Source: Sphingomonas sp. PP-CE-3G-477 (lineage in GTDB: Bacteria; Pseudomonadota; Alphaproteobacteria; Sphingomonadales; Sphingomonadaceae). Taken from it: 64,000 nucleotides of DNA. The position numbers and the translations under genes are program-made. Position 1 is the stretch's first letter. The number at the start of each line of letters is the position of its first letter. The stretch lies in assembly GCF_003050745.1 (NCBI RefSeq), contig NZ_QAOF01000002.1, forward strand, positions 372,001 to 436,000. The letters are read 5' to 3'. Below the pieces are notes generated by a model, which saw nothing but the letters and a program-made list of their open reading frames with translations, did no database searches and was not told the DNA's origin. Positions 51,665 through 59,647 of this stretch are shown in pieces.

Positions 51665-53236
51665 TTATCGCAGCCGATACGCGGTGAGCGCGCGGGGATA
51701 GCTATACTCCGCCGCCTGACCGGTGACGATCAGCGTGCCGTCGGGCGTCAGCGCCATGTCGCCACCTCCGGCTGCCCTCCAGACCGGGGTGTGGGTGCTG
51801 CCCTGGGTGGGGATCGCGTAGATCGCCTTGTCCGTGCTGACGAACACCAGGGTATCGGTCAGGATCGTGTTGTCGATCATCTGCTCTCCCAAGGCAGGTG
51901 CCCAGCCCCACAAGACGCGGCCCGTCGCTTCATCGAGCGCGTTGAGTTCGCCGGGATTGGCACGCGACAGGTAGATGCGCCCGCCACCCACGGCGGGGGC
52001 GGTGGAATAGGTGGTCGCACTGCGCCAGACGAAGGCCTTGGTTCCTGTCGACCAGTTGACCAGAACCGATGGCGTCGAAGCGCCACGCTGGCTCGAATAG
52101 GCCATGACGTTGCCCATCGTGCCGAGGATGGGGGCGCCGTAATAGCTGTAGAAGCTGTTCTGGAAGAAGGGATCGGCAAGGCTTGCTTTCAGCTCGCCAG
52201 TCCGCCGATCGATCATCTCGAGCGCGTTGCCCGAATAGTAATAGACCGTGTCGTCGTCGACCGCCGGCGTTTCACCGTCCCAGATGCTGCCCTTGACCTG
52301 CGCCTCCCACCCAGTCCGCGATGTGTAGTCGAAGCCGTAGACGACGCTCCCGTAATAGCCGGCCGACATGTACAGGCCGTCCTTGTACGGCGTCGGCTGC
52401 AGGAAGGTCGACCATTGCGACGAAAAGATCGCGCGTGGCGGCGCATAGTCGCCGGTGACGGCATCGACCGAGATCACGGGATTCTCACTGGATGACGTCG
52501 TCATGGTGGTGACGAATACCCGACCGTTACCGACCGCGGGCGTGCTGAAATAGCGGGTTCCGCCAATCGCATACGCCCAGCGCTGGTTGCCGCTGCCCGT
52601 CGCCAGCGCATGGAGCACAGCGGTACCGTCACTCTCCTGCGTCGTGACATAGGCCAGGCCATTCGCCGCGGCGATCCCGCTCATGCGGGTGGTCGTGGCC
52701 GGTGCATATTCCCACGCCTTGACGAATGCGGCAGGATCGAAGGTCGCATGGACGTAGCCGGTGTGTGCGGCATTGCGCTGATAGGTGGTCCAGTCGCCGA
52801 TCTGCAGCGTCAAGTTATACCCGAACGTCTGCGTCGATCCCGGATAGACCGTGGCGCAGGCCGTGTCGCGGCACAGACGAAAAGTCACGGTGCCGCTATA
52901 GTTTCCCAGCGCCAGCGTGCCGACCGGCTTGAACTGTACCTTGTAGCTGCCGTCGCTCGCGCGGACGACATCGCCGTCGAGCGCCAGGCGTGCGCGATCA
53001 TATTGCAGGTCAGCGATCACGGTATCGCCCGTAATACCCGCAACGCTCGCGGTGAAGGCCAAGGGAGTGCCAGCACCATCGTCGCCGATCGTCGTCGTCT
53101 GCGACGTGGCGGAGAGCGTAACACCCAGCGTTGGGGTGGCAGGAGTCGGAGGGGGCGCGGCCGAGCCGCCATCGTCGCCTCCACAGCCAGCCAGCATCAT
53201 CGCCAACAACGCGGGCGCGGTCTTCCTTGCAGTCAT
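51665..53236 (-). CDS. PQQ-repeat beta-propeller lipoprotein
   Basis: A 523-residue lipoprotein. GGGGGAAG precedes the ATG at 53236, and MMLAGCGGDDGG gives a lipobox with Cys18. After a proline-rich linker comes an immunoglobulin-like strand region (SATSQTTTIGDDGAGTPLAF), then a PQQ-like propeller with recurring AVGNGRVFVTT, YKDGLYMSAG, AVGGGRIYLSR and LNALDEATGRVLWGW blades. No PQQ cofactor residues can be claimed. Proteins of this type are outer-membrane BamB-like scaffolds or sensors. The neighbour is not functionally informative. Confidence 0.75.
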   Translation of the reverse strand: MTARKTAPALLAMMLAGCGGDDGGSAAPPPTPATPTLGVTLSATSQTTTIGDDGAGTPLAFTASVAGITGDTVIADLQYDRARLALDGDVVRASDGSYKVQFKPVGTLALGNYSGTVTFRLCRDTACATVYPGSTQTFGYNLTLQIGDWTTYQRNAAHTGYVHATFDPAAFVKAWEYAPATTTRMSGIAAANGLAYVTTQESDGTAVLHALATGSGNQRWAYAIGGTRYFSTPAVGNGRVFVTTMTTSSSENPVISVDAVTGDYAPPRAIFSSQWSTFLQPTPYKDGLYMSAGYYGSVVYGFDYTSRTGWEAQVKGSIWDGETPAVDDDTVYYYSGNALEMIDRRTGELKASLADPFFQNSFYSYYGAPILGTMGNVMAYSSQRGASTPSVLVNWSTGTKAFVWRSATTYSTAPAVGGGRIYLSRANPGELNALDEATGRVLWGWAPALGEQMIDNTILTDTLVFVSTDKAIYAIPTQGSTHTPVWRAAGGGDMALTPDGTLIVTGQAAEYSYPRALTAYRLR

Positions 53237-53421
53237 GATCTTCCCCCGGAGCCCCTCCCCACAAAGGGCTATTTTCCCATGTTGCCTGCAACAGCCGCTG
53301 CTGTCACGCAATGTCTGGTAAATGGAGGAGAGTGCCCAGTAGCGCGGGACTGGCGTGATTTGCGAACCGACATCAAGCGGTTCTCAGCAACTCCCTATAA
53401 GTGGGCATCCATTCAGCGCGC

Positions 53422-53880
53422 TCAACCGCTGCTTTCGCACTCTGCACGTGCTTGAGAACGTCGTGAGCCGAAGGAAATTCGTCGGTTCGCAGAAAGTATC
53501 CCGAATGGTGTCATAGCCAGACGACCGTCACGCATCTTCGGGCAGTGACTGGCCTGTACGCCATACGACTCCAAGAGGGGCATCGATAGCGTCACCACGG
53601 TGTGCGGTGCTTCTTCCGATACGCGCGCCCGCAATTCGCGGCGCCGCGCAGCAAGCATCAGCGGCGACGCGGAGAAGCTGCTCTTCCACCGCGCCATCGC
53701 ACCCGCAAAGCCGAACGTGGGCATGGTCAATTTGCTCTTCACCCGTTCGCGATCGGCGGCGATGTCGATAGCGCGATAGTATTCGAAGCTCGTCCGCACC
53801 GCTCGGCGGTCATCCTTTATGAGGTCGATGTAGAAGACCCGGACCTTTGCCGGGATTGAATTGGACGCAAAGAATATTAG
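53422..53880 (-). pseudogene. Alpha/beta hydrolase remnant (epoxide hydrolase-like C-terminal part)
   Basis: VRTSFEYYRAIDIAADRERV followed by KLTMPTFGFAG matches the segment of alpha/beta hydrolases just before the last catalytic residues. It then drifts into unrelated sequence. The nucleophile region is not present upstream, and the frame has no convincing start. It is probably a decayed fragment. Confidence 0.45.
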
Positions 53881-53928
53881 TGAACCGATAGCCGAAGAAA
53901 ATTTCCTCTAGATCGGACCACCAGCTTC

Positions 53929-54204
53929 TCACTGATCCCGCATACCGGGGAAAAAGTTATTGTGCCACGGGGAGTCGCTTAGCTGCCCGTCGTCAGAGAT
54001 CAACGGCGGAGGAACGGCAACGCCTGGGACGATCGCTTCGCCGAACGCGATACGTTCGGGGTGATCCGCCTCCATCGCGTAGCCGACCCACATACCGCAG
54101 CCACGGCCGACCCTTGCAAACCGTTCGTCGCCAATTGTCGTCATCAGCCCGAAGAAGTCCCGTCCCGACGTTTCCTTATCAGAGCAACCCTCTGGCTTGT
54201 CCAA
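53929..54204 (-). CDS. Unrecognised small open frame
   Basis: From a TTG at 54204 a 91-residue product is possible, with a protein-like middle part (GRDFFGLMTTIGDERFARVG, then GCGMWVGYAME). The start is weak and the frame is open somewhat further upstream. It lies between two gene remnants, so it may be the remainder of a longer gene. I do not recognise a family. Confidence 0.3.
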   Translation of the reverse strand: MDKPEGCSDKETSGRDFFGLMTTIGDERFARVGRGCGMWVGYAMEADHPERIAFGEAIVPGVAVPPPLISDDGQLSDSPWHNNFFPGMRDQ

Positions 54205-54534
54205 GATCCCCGTCCCTGCGAATCCGGTACTAAGACCACCAAGTACTTGCCAGTGACAACATTAAGTCGCGCCGGATGTACCAGTTCTGCGGCCAACCGC
54301 CGAGCACGGCAAGGCGTGTCGGTGCAGGCACGAGATCGCGCCGCGGCCGCAGACTTACCACGCATCGCCGACAGAACTATCGCCGGCATCGTTGCCAGGA
54401 GGTTGACGTACGCTTCATGAAGCCAAAGCCAACCTTGTCCAAATATGCGAATGCCGGAACGGCCAAGCGCGTCGACCATGCCAGGCTGGGAGACATCTCT
54501 CAACGATACTCGACTGCCTCATGTGACGCTCAAT

Positions 54535-54691
54535 CATGTAGCGGGGCGCGCCGAGTGCCTTGCGGAAGATAGTGACGAAGCTCGGCACGCTATTTATAAC
54601 CGAGGTTAGCCGCGACCTGCTGAATTGACGCCCCGCCCGCGAGCCACTCCACCGCTGGCATGACTATGAGGCGCTGACGCCAGCGACCGAA
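54535..54691 (-). pseudogene. AraC-family regulator C-terminal remnant
   Basis: FGRWRQRLIVMPAVEWLAGG then ASIQQVAANLGYK matches the two helix-turn-helix motifs of AraC proteins; a one-base insertion gives TAG at 54590-54592, after which VPSFVTIFRKALGA and RYM continue the same domain in another frame. Upstream, stops at the expected TGM-FGRW segment show further decay. Dead gene. Confidence 0.6.
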
Positions 54692-54997
54692 AGCTTATCT
54701 CGCTCAAGCGGTTTGAGAAACCACGAAGCGTGGCTGGCATCGACTGACGCCAGCCAGTTGGCACGCCAAGTCGCGTTTGGTGGCGTGGCGCGCTTCGACG
54801 TCTTTGAGAAGCATAGTGATATTTCCTGCCGAGACCCGCATCATACCTCCAGAAGTGCCCACGATTTGCCAATCAACCTCGTGGAATCCGGCAACACTCG
54901 CTCACACGCAGCCGACAGCGACTATGATTGCGTAGAACGCGGAAGAACGCGAAAATCCGCCACAGGCTATTCTGGACGGCTGTGGCATATTGGAGAT

Positions 54998-55042
54998 TGG
55001 TTGCGGGGACAGGATTTGAACCTGTGACCTTCAGGTTATGAG
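54998..55042 (-). other. 45-bp 3' fragment of tRNA-fMet, probable attachment-site scar
   Basis: On the minus strand the sequence from CTCATAA (anticodon loop, CAT) through CCTGAAGGTCACAGGTTC to CCCCGCAACCA equals the 3' half of an initiator tRNA-Met, CCA included. The 5' half is missing: the bases before CTCATAA do not form a D-arm. Integrases commonly recombine at such tRNA 3' ends and leave this copy at the far end of the inserted element. With this orientation the element would extend to the right. No integrase gene was seen. Confidence 0.7.
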
Positions 55043-55310
55043 TACGTACCACCAATGGTTATATTCTTGATTTTCATCAGCATTTTATTTTTGCACGAAG
55101 CAATGTGTTAGCGCTTGTGCTAACTGTCCGGCCCCTCGTCGTCACGCCCGATTAACCGGGATCTGCAATTTGCTGATCCACTTCGCAAAGGGCGAGGCAG
55201 CTTCCCCCTGTGCCAGAAGATGAAGCGGCTGTATTGTAGAAGGGGGGGGCAGCTACCCCGTAGCCTGCACCGTCATAGGAACCATTGGAACAGCCCCCAT
55301 CTAGTCTCTT

Positions 55311-56120
55311 ATGATCAATACCATTCTTCATCTCGGCCTGATGGAAGACGGGGAGATCGAACTCGATTTGGCCGCCCTCGAACTCGCAGCGCTCGATCAC
55401 CCCGGCATCGATCTCGATGAATATCTCGACGAGCTAACGGACATAGAAATAGCCCTCCGCGCCGCTGACGGCGACGCAGTGAGCAGCGCCGCGCAGGCCC
55501 AGGCCCTGAGCAGCGTGATGGTGGAAGAATTCGGGTTCTCCGGTGACCGCGTACATTATGACGATCCGCAGAATGCGGACCTGATCGCGGTTGTCGATCG
55601 TCGGCTTGGCCTGCCGATCAGTCTCTCGATTATCTATGTGGCGATGGCTCGCCGCCTGGGATGGTCGGCAATGCCGCTCAATACCCCCGGTCACGTCCTG
55701 GTGCGCCTTGGCGACGCATCGGATCCGCTGATCATCGATCCCTTCAACGATGGTCGCATCGTCGCCCCTGAACAGGTGGAAGCCTTGTTGGAGCAGATGA
55801 CGGGCCAGACCCGGTTCTCCGACGGGATGCTTCCCCTGTCGAACCGGTCGGCGCTCGTCCGCCTGCTGCTCAACCAGGCGACCCGTGCCGAGCAGGCCGG
55901 GGATCCCGCACGCGCGCTGGTCCTGTACGACCGTATGACGATCGTGGCGCCTACGCATGCCCATGGCTGGTGGGAGCGCGCCAGACTTCAACTGGTCGCA
56001 GGTAATGTGGCCGGCGCCCGCGGCAGCCTTAGTGCGATGCTGGAGATCACCCGGGACGACGATCTGCGCCTTCAGGTATCGGCAGCGCTCGATGCCCTTC
56101 CCCGGCCAACGCCGTCTTGA
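55311..56120 (+). CDS. SirB1-family protein (transglutaminase-like fold with TPR-like tail)
   Basis: A 269-residue protein. LVRLGDASDPLIIDPFNDGR and GLPISLSIIYVAMARRLGW followed by MPLNTPGHVLVRL are the hallmarks of SirB1/transglutaminase-like proteins; the C-terminus (QATRAEQAGDPARALVLYDR) looks like a tetratricopeptide repeat pair. Members occur in most proteobacteria, often near prmC, with unclear biochemical role. The ribosome site before 55311 is weak, and an in-frame ATG at 55341 is an alternative. Confidence 0.82.
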   Translation: MINTILHLGLMEDGEIELDLAALELAALDHPGIDLDEYLDELTDIEIALRAADGDAVSSAAQAQALSSVMVEEFGFSGDRVHYDDPQNADLIAVVDRRLGLPISLSIIYVAMARRLGWSAMPLNTPGHVLVRLGDASDPLIIDPFNDGRIVAPEQVEALLEQMTGQTRFSDGMLPLSNRSALVRLLLNQATRAEQAGDPARALVLYDRMTIVAPTHAHGWWERARLQLVAGNVAGARGSLSAMLEITRDDDLRLQVSAALDALPRPTPS

Positions 56121-56153
56121 ACGTCGCGGTGGACTGGCTCTCGCCGTAACGCC

Positions 56154-56600
56154 TTATCCGAAGCGCATCCACCGTCGCTCATGCCAGGCCCGGGACTGAA
56201 CGATGTCTCCGAACCGCCAGAACCGGGTTTCCCGCGTGTGGGGACCGGCGCGGACGAGCGTCCAGCACTCGCCGGTTGGCAGCTCGACGATGCGGTGAAT
56301 GTGCGCGGCGTCGACATGGTAGGTTTCGCCCCGGATGCGGTGGACGAGCTCGCTGTGCCAACCGCCGTTTGGATCCAGGTGGAACACCTCTTCGACATAT
56401 CCGCCATCAAGGATCTCGGTCTCGAAGCTCCAGGGGTGGTCATGCGGCGTCGCGTTCGGCTCTTCCATCCTGAACCGGTGCAGCGCGCGTCCGTCATCCA
56501 GATGATATTTGGTAAAGGCTCGCGACATGCGCTCGACGCTGACGATCCGCGTACCGTCGGGAACGCGAGCAATGGCTGCTCGCGGTAGTCGCATACTCAC
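56154..56600 (-). CDS. Cupin-like protein of unknown substrate
   Basis: A 148-residue protein starting at a GTG that overlaps the upstream stop (GTGA); an ATG lies two codons on. TPHDHPWSFETEILDGGYVE and YHVDAAHIHRIVELPTGECW give the two cupin motifs with metal-type histidines. It is the last gene of a three-gene overlapping unit with the deleted DnaE2 and a small unknown gene. No substrate can be named. Confidence 0.6.
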   Translation of the reverse strand: MSMRLPRAAIARVPDGTRIVSVERMSRAFTKYHLDDGRALHRFRMEEPNATPHDHPWSFETEILDGGYVEEVFHLDPNGGWHSELVHRIRGETYHVDAAHIHRIVELPTGECWTLVRAGPHTRETRFWRFGDIVQSRAWHERRWMRFG

Positions 56601-56884
56601 GGTTCGGTCACCTCTTCATAACAGCCCGCGCGGCGCAGCTGGCGGACGATCCCGTTGAACGCCGCAGTCACACCCTGTGCCCTGCCGATCTCGTTCTCCT
56701 GCCTCGCGGTGTCCCAGTAGAGTTCGAGTGGCCAGCGTTCCGTGCAGTGCGGCAGCAGGCAGCGCAGTGCCGACCGGATTTCGACGACGTCAACGCAAGC
56801 GTCCGAACAGCGGGCGACACCGCTGCGCAAGATATGCACCGATAGCGCGATGACAACGCGCTGATGACGGACGAGCTTGGCCAT
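56597..56884 (-). CDS. Small unknown protein coupled to the DnaE2 remnant
   Basis: A 95-residue protein, MAKLVRHQRVVIALSVHILR at the start; the ATG at 56884 overlaps the DnaE2 stop as TGATG. It contains five cysteines (for example VARCSDACVDV and CLLPHCTERW) and no recognised domain. The overlapping layout indicates co-translation with its neighbours. Confidence 0.5.
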   Translation of the reverse strand: MAKLVRHQRVVIALSVHILRSGVARCSDACVDVVEIRSALRCLLPHCTERWPLELYWDTARQENEIGRAQGVTAAFNGIVRQLRRAGCYEEVTEP

Positions 56885-58164
56885 CAATGGAAATCGTGAG
56901 ATTTGAATTTCACGACGGCTTCCGGATCCATGCCGTCCGCATGGGGCGGCCAGTAAGAGTTGCGAGGGGCAGGGCTCCAGCCCTTGTCCCCGCGGTCGGG
57001 GGAGCCGGCATGCTTCGCGCCGTCACCGCGGCCGGTCCGGTGCGGGAACGACATCTCACCGACCCGGTGCAGCAGATCGCCATGGTCGATGATCCGGTCG
57101 CAGATGACGTGGATGACCTCACCTTCCTTCTGCACCCTGCCCTTCATGCCGATCATCGACGCGGACATGACGGTGCGGCGTTGGCGCTCGAACCGATCGG
57201 GCCACAGGATGCCGTTGGCGATGCCGGTCTCATCTTCGATCGTGATGAACAGCACGCCCTTGGCAGACCCCGGCTTCTGGCGAACTAGGATGATGCCGGC
57301 GACTTCGACATGCCGTCCGTCGCGAATGGTCGCTAGGTCCGCGCATTTGGTCACGCCACGCCTGGCCAGCTCGTCACGGACGAAGGTCAGCGGATGCGCG
57401 CGCAGCGAGAGTTGCAGCGCGCGGTAGTCCTCAATCACCTCACGACCGTCGGTCAGTGGCCGCAGTTCGACATCCGGCTCGATCCCTTCCGCGCTGACGG
57501 CCTGGTCCGCGCGATCGGCCGCGGCGAACAGCGGTAGCGGCGCTTCGCCGAGCCCCCTCACCTTCCACAAACCCTGTCGACGATCGGCACCAAAGCTGTG
57601 AAAGGCATCGCCGTCGGCGAGCTTCTCGATCGCGGCGCGCTGGACACCCGACCGCCGCCATACGTCTTCGACGCTCTCGAACGCGGTCAGCTCGCGCGCG
57701 CCGACGATCTTGGCGCCGTCCGCATTCGACAGACCGCGGATCTGCCGGAGTCCCAGCCGTACGGCGAGGTAACGGCCGCCATATTGCTCCAGCGTGCAGT
57801 CCCAGCGGCTGGCATTGACGCAAGGCGGTCGCACCACGACGCCATGCTCACGCGCATCACGGACGATCTGGGCAGGTGCGTAGAACCCCATCGGCTGCGC
57901 GTTCATCAGGCTCGCGCAGAATACGTCTGGGTGATGATGCTTCATCCACGATGATGCGTAGGAGATCTTGGCGAACGAGGCAGCGTGGCTTTCGGGGAAG
58001 CCGTAAGACCCGAAGCCCTCGAGCTGACGGAAGGTGCGCTCGGCAAATTCACGCGGATAGCCGAGCAGCGCCGCAGCCGCGAACAGCTCCTCGGGACTCG
58101 ATGCGCCGCGCAGCAGCGAGAAATGCGTGAGGACCTGGAGTTCGACATAGTCGGTCACACACAT
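56884..58164 (-). CDS. dnaE2: DnaE2 (error-prone polymerase) with an internal deletion
   Basis: The frame encodes about 426 residues from the ATG at 58164 (in-frame ATG at 58188 possible). The first 36 residues (YVELQVLTHFSLLRGASSPE, ELFAAAALLGYP) are the start of the PHP domain of DnaE2. They run directly, in frame, into REFAERTFRQLEGFGSYGFP, which belongs near residue 650 of normal DnaE2 proteins over 1,000 residues long. PHP core, palm with the catalytic aspartates, thumb and most of the fingers are missing. The rest, with the helix-hairpin-helix part and an OB fold (VEVAGIILVRQKPGSAKGVL), is intact to the end. It cannot be a polymerase. No imuA or imuB gene is nearby. Confidence 0.75.
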   Translation of the reverse strand: MCVTDYVELQVLTHFSLLRGASSPEELFAAAALLGYPREFAERTFRQLEGFGSYGFPESHAASFAKISYASSWMKHHHPDVFCASLMNAQPMGFYAPAQIVRDAREHGVVVRPPCVNASRWDCTLEQYGGRYLAVRLGLRQIRGLSNADGAKIVGARELTAFESVEDVWRRSGVQRAAIEKLADGDAFHSFGADRRQGLWKVRGLGEAPLPLFAAADRADQAVSAEGIEPDVELRPLTDGREVIEDYRALQLSLRAHPLTFVRDELARRGVTKCADLATIRDGRHVEVAGIILVRQKPGSAKGVLFITIEDETGIANGILWPDRFERQRRTVMSASMIGMKGRVQKEGEVIHVICDRIIDHGDLLHRVGEMSFPHRTGRGDGAKHAGSPDRGDKGWSPAPRNSYWPPHADGMDPEAVVKFKSHDFH

Positions 58165-58386
58165 CGATCGGCTGACGATCGAAATCATCAGGCGTTCTGA
58201 CCTGCCCGGCCTTATCGTTCTACCCCGGCGCTGGGTCGTTGAACGCGCCTTGGCATGGCTCGATCGGTGCCGACGCCTTGCCAAAGACTGGGAAGTCTCC
58301 AATGCATCGTCCGAAGCGTGGATGGTCGTCTCATCCATCAGGCGGACGACGCGCCGTATCGCCAAACTTGAATTATGAGTGGGGCT

Positions 58387-59241
58387 TTAGAATTCTGTTT
58401 CATCGGAACCGGCACCAGCAAGCTGGCGCAGTACGAGCGCCGGAACCGCCTCGCTGCGGCTCCGAAACAGCGCGTTGCTGCGATCCAGGTCCGCCTCGAA
58501 CAGCGCGGCGACGCGTGGTTCGCGACCCCGGAACAATGTAGGGATGTGGATCGTCTCACCTGCGGCGCGTGCAGGCTCCGTCTCGGCCCACAACGCATTG
58601 AGCACAGTACTGGCCCGATCGCGATCCACGTCGTCGAAGTCCGGGTTCGGCAGCCTTGCCGCAGCGCGACGCCAGCGATCTACAAGCTCGACCAGCACGG
58701 ACCGGCTCGTCTGCAGCGGCCAGCATGCTGCGGCGCAGGCGCTAATCGAAAACGCCGCCTCACCCTTGCTGCGACTTGCCGTGTCCTCGATCAACGCGCG
58801 CAAATTCGTCCATTCTTTGCGCGAGACGGGAGTATCCGTCGTATCGCGCGAATGCATGTCCCGCAGCAGCAGGAAATGCGGGTCCGCGAGTTGGTCGGCC
58901 TTTAGCAGGACCAGAAGACTTTTCGCGATCCGCCACGGCACCGGCGACAGATTTGCACCGGGTTCGACGATTTCGACCCATGCCAGCGTTTCGCGTACCG
59001 CGCGATCAGGCGCAGCACAGGCGGTCATCGTGTCGAGCAGCGCGGCGAGCGGCAGCGGATACCCAAAGCGCTGCGCATAGTCGGCGCTGTCCTCGCTCTC
59101 GACAGAGACCCCGATCGGCGTCCCCGACCGGCCGTCCCACCGGGTTGGGCCGAAGACGAGCGTACCCGCCGCTGCATGACGGCGCAGCCGGTCCAGCAAC
59201 TCGGCTTTCACCACGGGATCGCCGTGAAACGCATTCGTCAC
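58387..59241 (-). CDS. Unrecognised protein coupled to a thioredoxin-like gene
   Basis: A 284-residue soluble protein from a GTG at 59241 that overlaps the upstream stop as GTGA. It is mostly helical, with cysteines in SISACAAACWPLQTS. There is no signal peptide or membrane helix. I do not recognise a family. The tight coupling to the thioredoxin-like gene suggests a joint function. Confidence 0.5.
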   Translation of the reverse strand: MTNAFHGDPVVKAELLDRLRRHAAAGTLVFGPTRWDGRSGTPIGVSVESEDSADYAQRFGYPLPLAALLDTMTACAAPDRAVRETLAWVEIVEPGANLSPVPWRIAKSLLVLLKADQLADPHFLLLRDMHSRDTTDTPVSRKEWTNLRALIEDTASRSKGEAAFSISACAAACWPLQTSRSVLVELVDRWRRAAARLPNPDFDDVDRDRASTVLNALWAETEPARAAGETIHIPTLFRGREPRVAALFEADLDRSNALFRSRSEAVPALVLRQLAGAGSDETEF

Positions 59242-59561
59242 AGATGCGCCTCGATCCACGTCGTCAACTGCGATCGCGTCCGCAGTCCGATCAGCCGGTC
59301 GATCTCCGAACCGTCGCGGTAGAGCACCAGCGTCGGCAACGAGCGCGCGCCCAGCCGGTCGCGCAGCAGAATTTCGGCTTCGACGTTAATTTTACAGAAC
59401 GCTGCGTCATTCGCGAAATCTGCGGCCAAATCCTCGACGATCGGCATCAGCGTGTGGCACGGATGGCATCCCGGAGACCAGAGGTCGAACAGCGTCAATC
59501 CCTGCCTGTTCGCGAGAGAATCGAAACTCGCGTCATCGACCTTCATGACCTTTCCGTTCAC
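59238..59561 (-). CDS. Thioredoxin-like protein with a CHPC active site
   Basis: About 107 residues from a GTG at 59561, which has GGGGGAG seven bases upstream; an ATG at 59546 with GGAAAGG is nearly as good. LFDLWSPGCHPCHTLMPIVE gives the thioredoxin active site, with CHPC instead of CGPC, and ARSLPTLVLYRDG holds the cis-proline. The CxxC middle residues raise the redox potential in other thioredoxins, so it may favour isomerase- or oxidase-type chemistry; that is inference. No signal peptide is encoded from this start. Confidence 0.72.
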   Translation of the reverse strand: MNGKVMKVDDASFDSLANRQGLTLFDLWSPGCHPCHTLMPIVEDLAADFANDAAFCKINVEAEILLRDRLGARSLPTLVLYRDGSEIDRLIGLRTRSQLTTWIEAHL

Positions 59562-59647
59562 GCGATACTCCCCCGTTAGGCACGCGCTTGACCGCTCGCC
59601 CGTCTGACGTTTCGCCGCGACTGCGGCACGTTGGTTGTTCGAAGCTG

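Noticed and set aside
54713..55027. Plus-strand frame ending in a tRNA-derived sequence
   Set aside because: Its end (WLRGQDLNL) is the translation of the tRNA-fMet fragment, a typical artefact.
58200..58386. SOS box before the DnaE2 remnant
   Set aside because: I looked for the GAAC/GTTC direct repeats of alphaproteobacterial LexA sites; the GTTC copies present are not at the required spacing.
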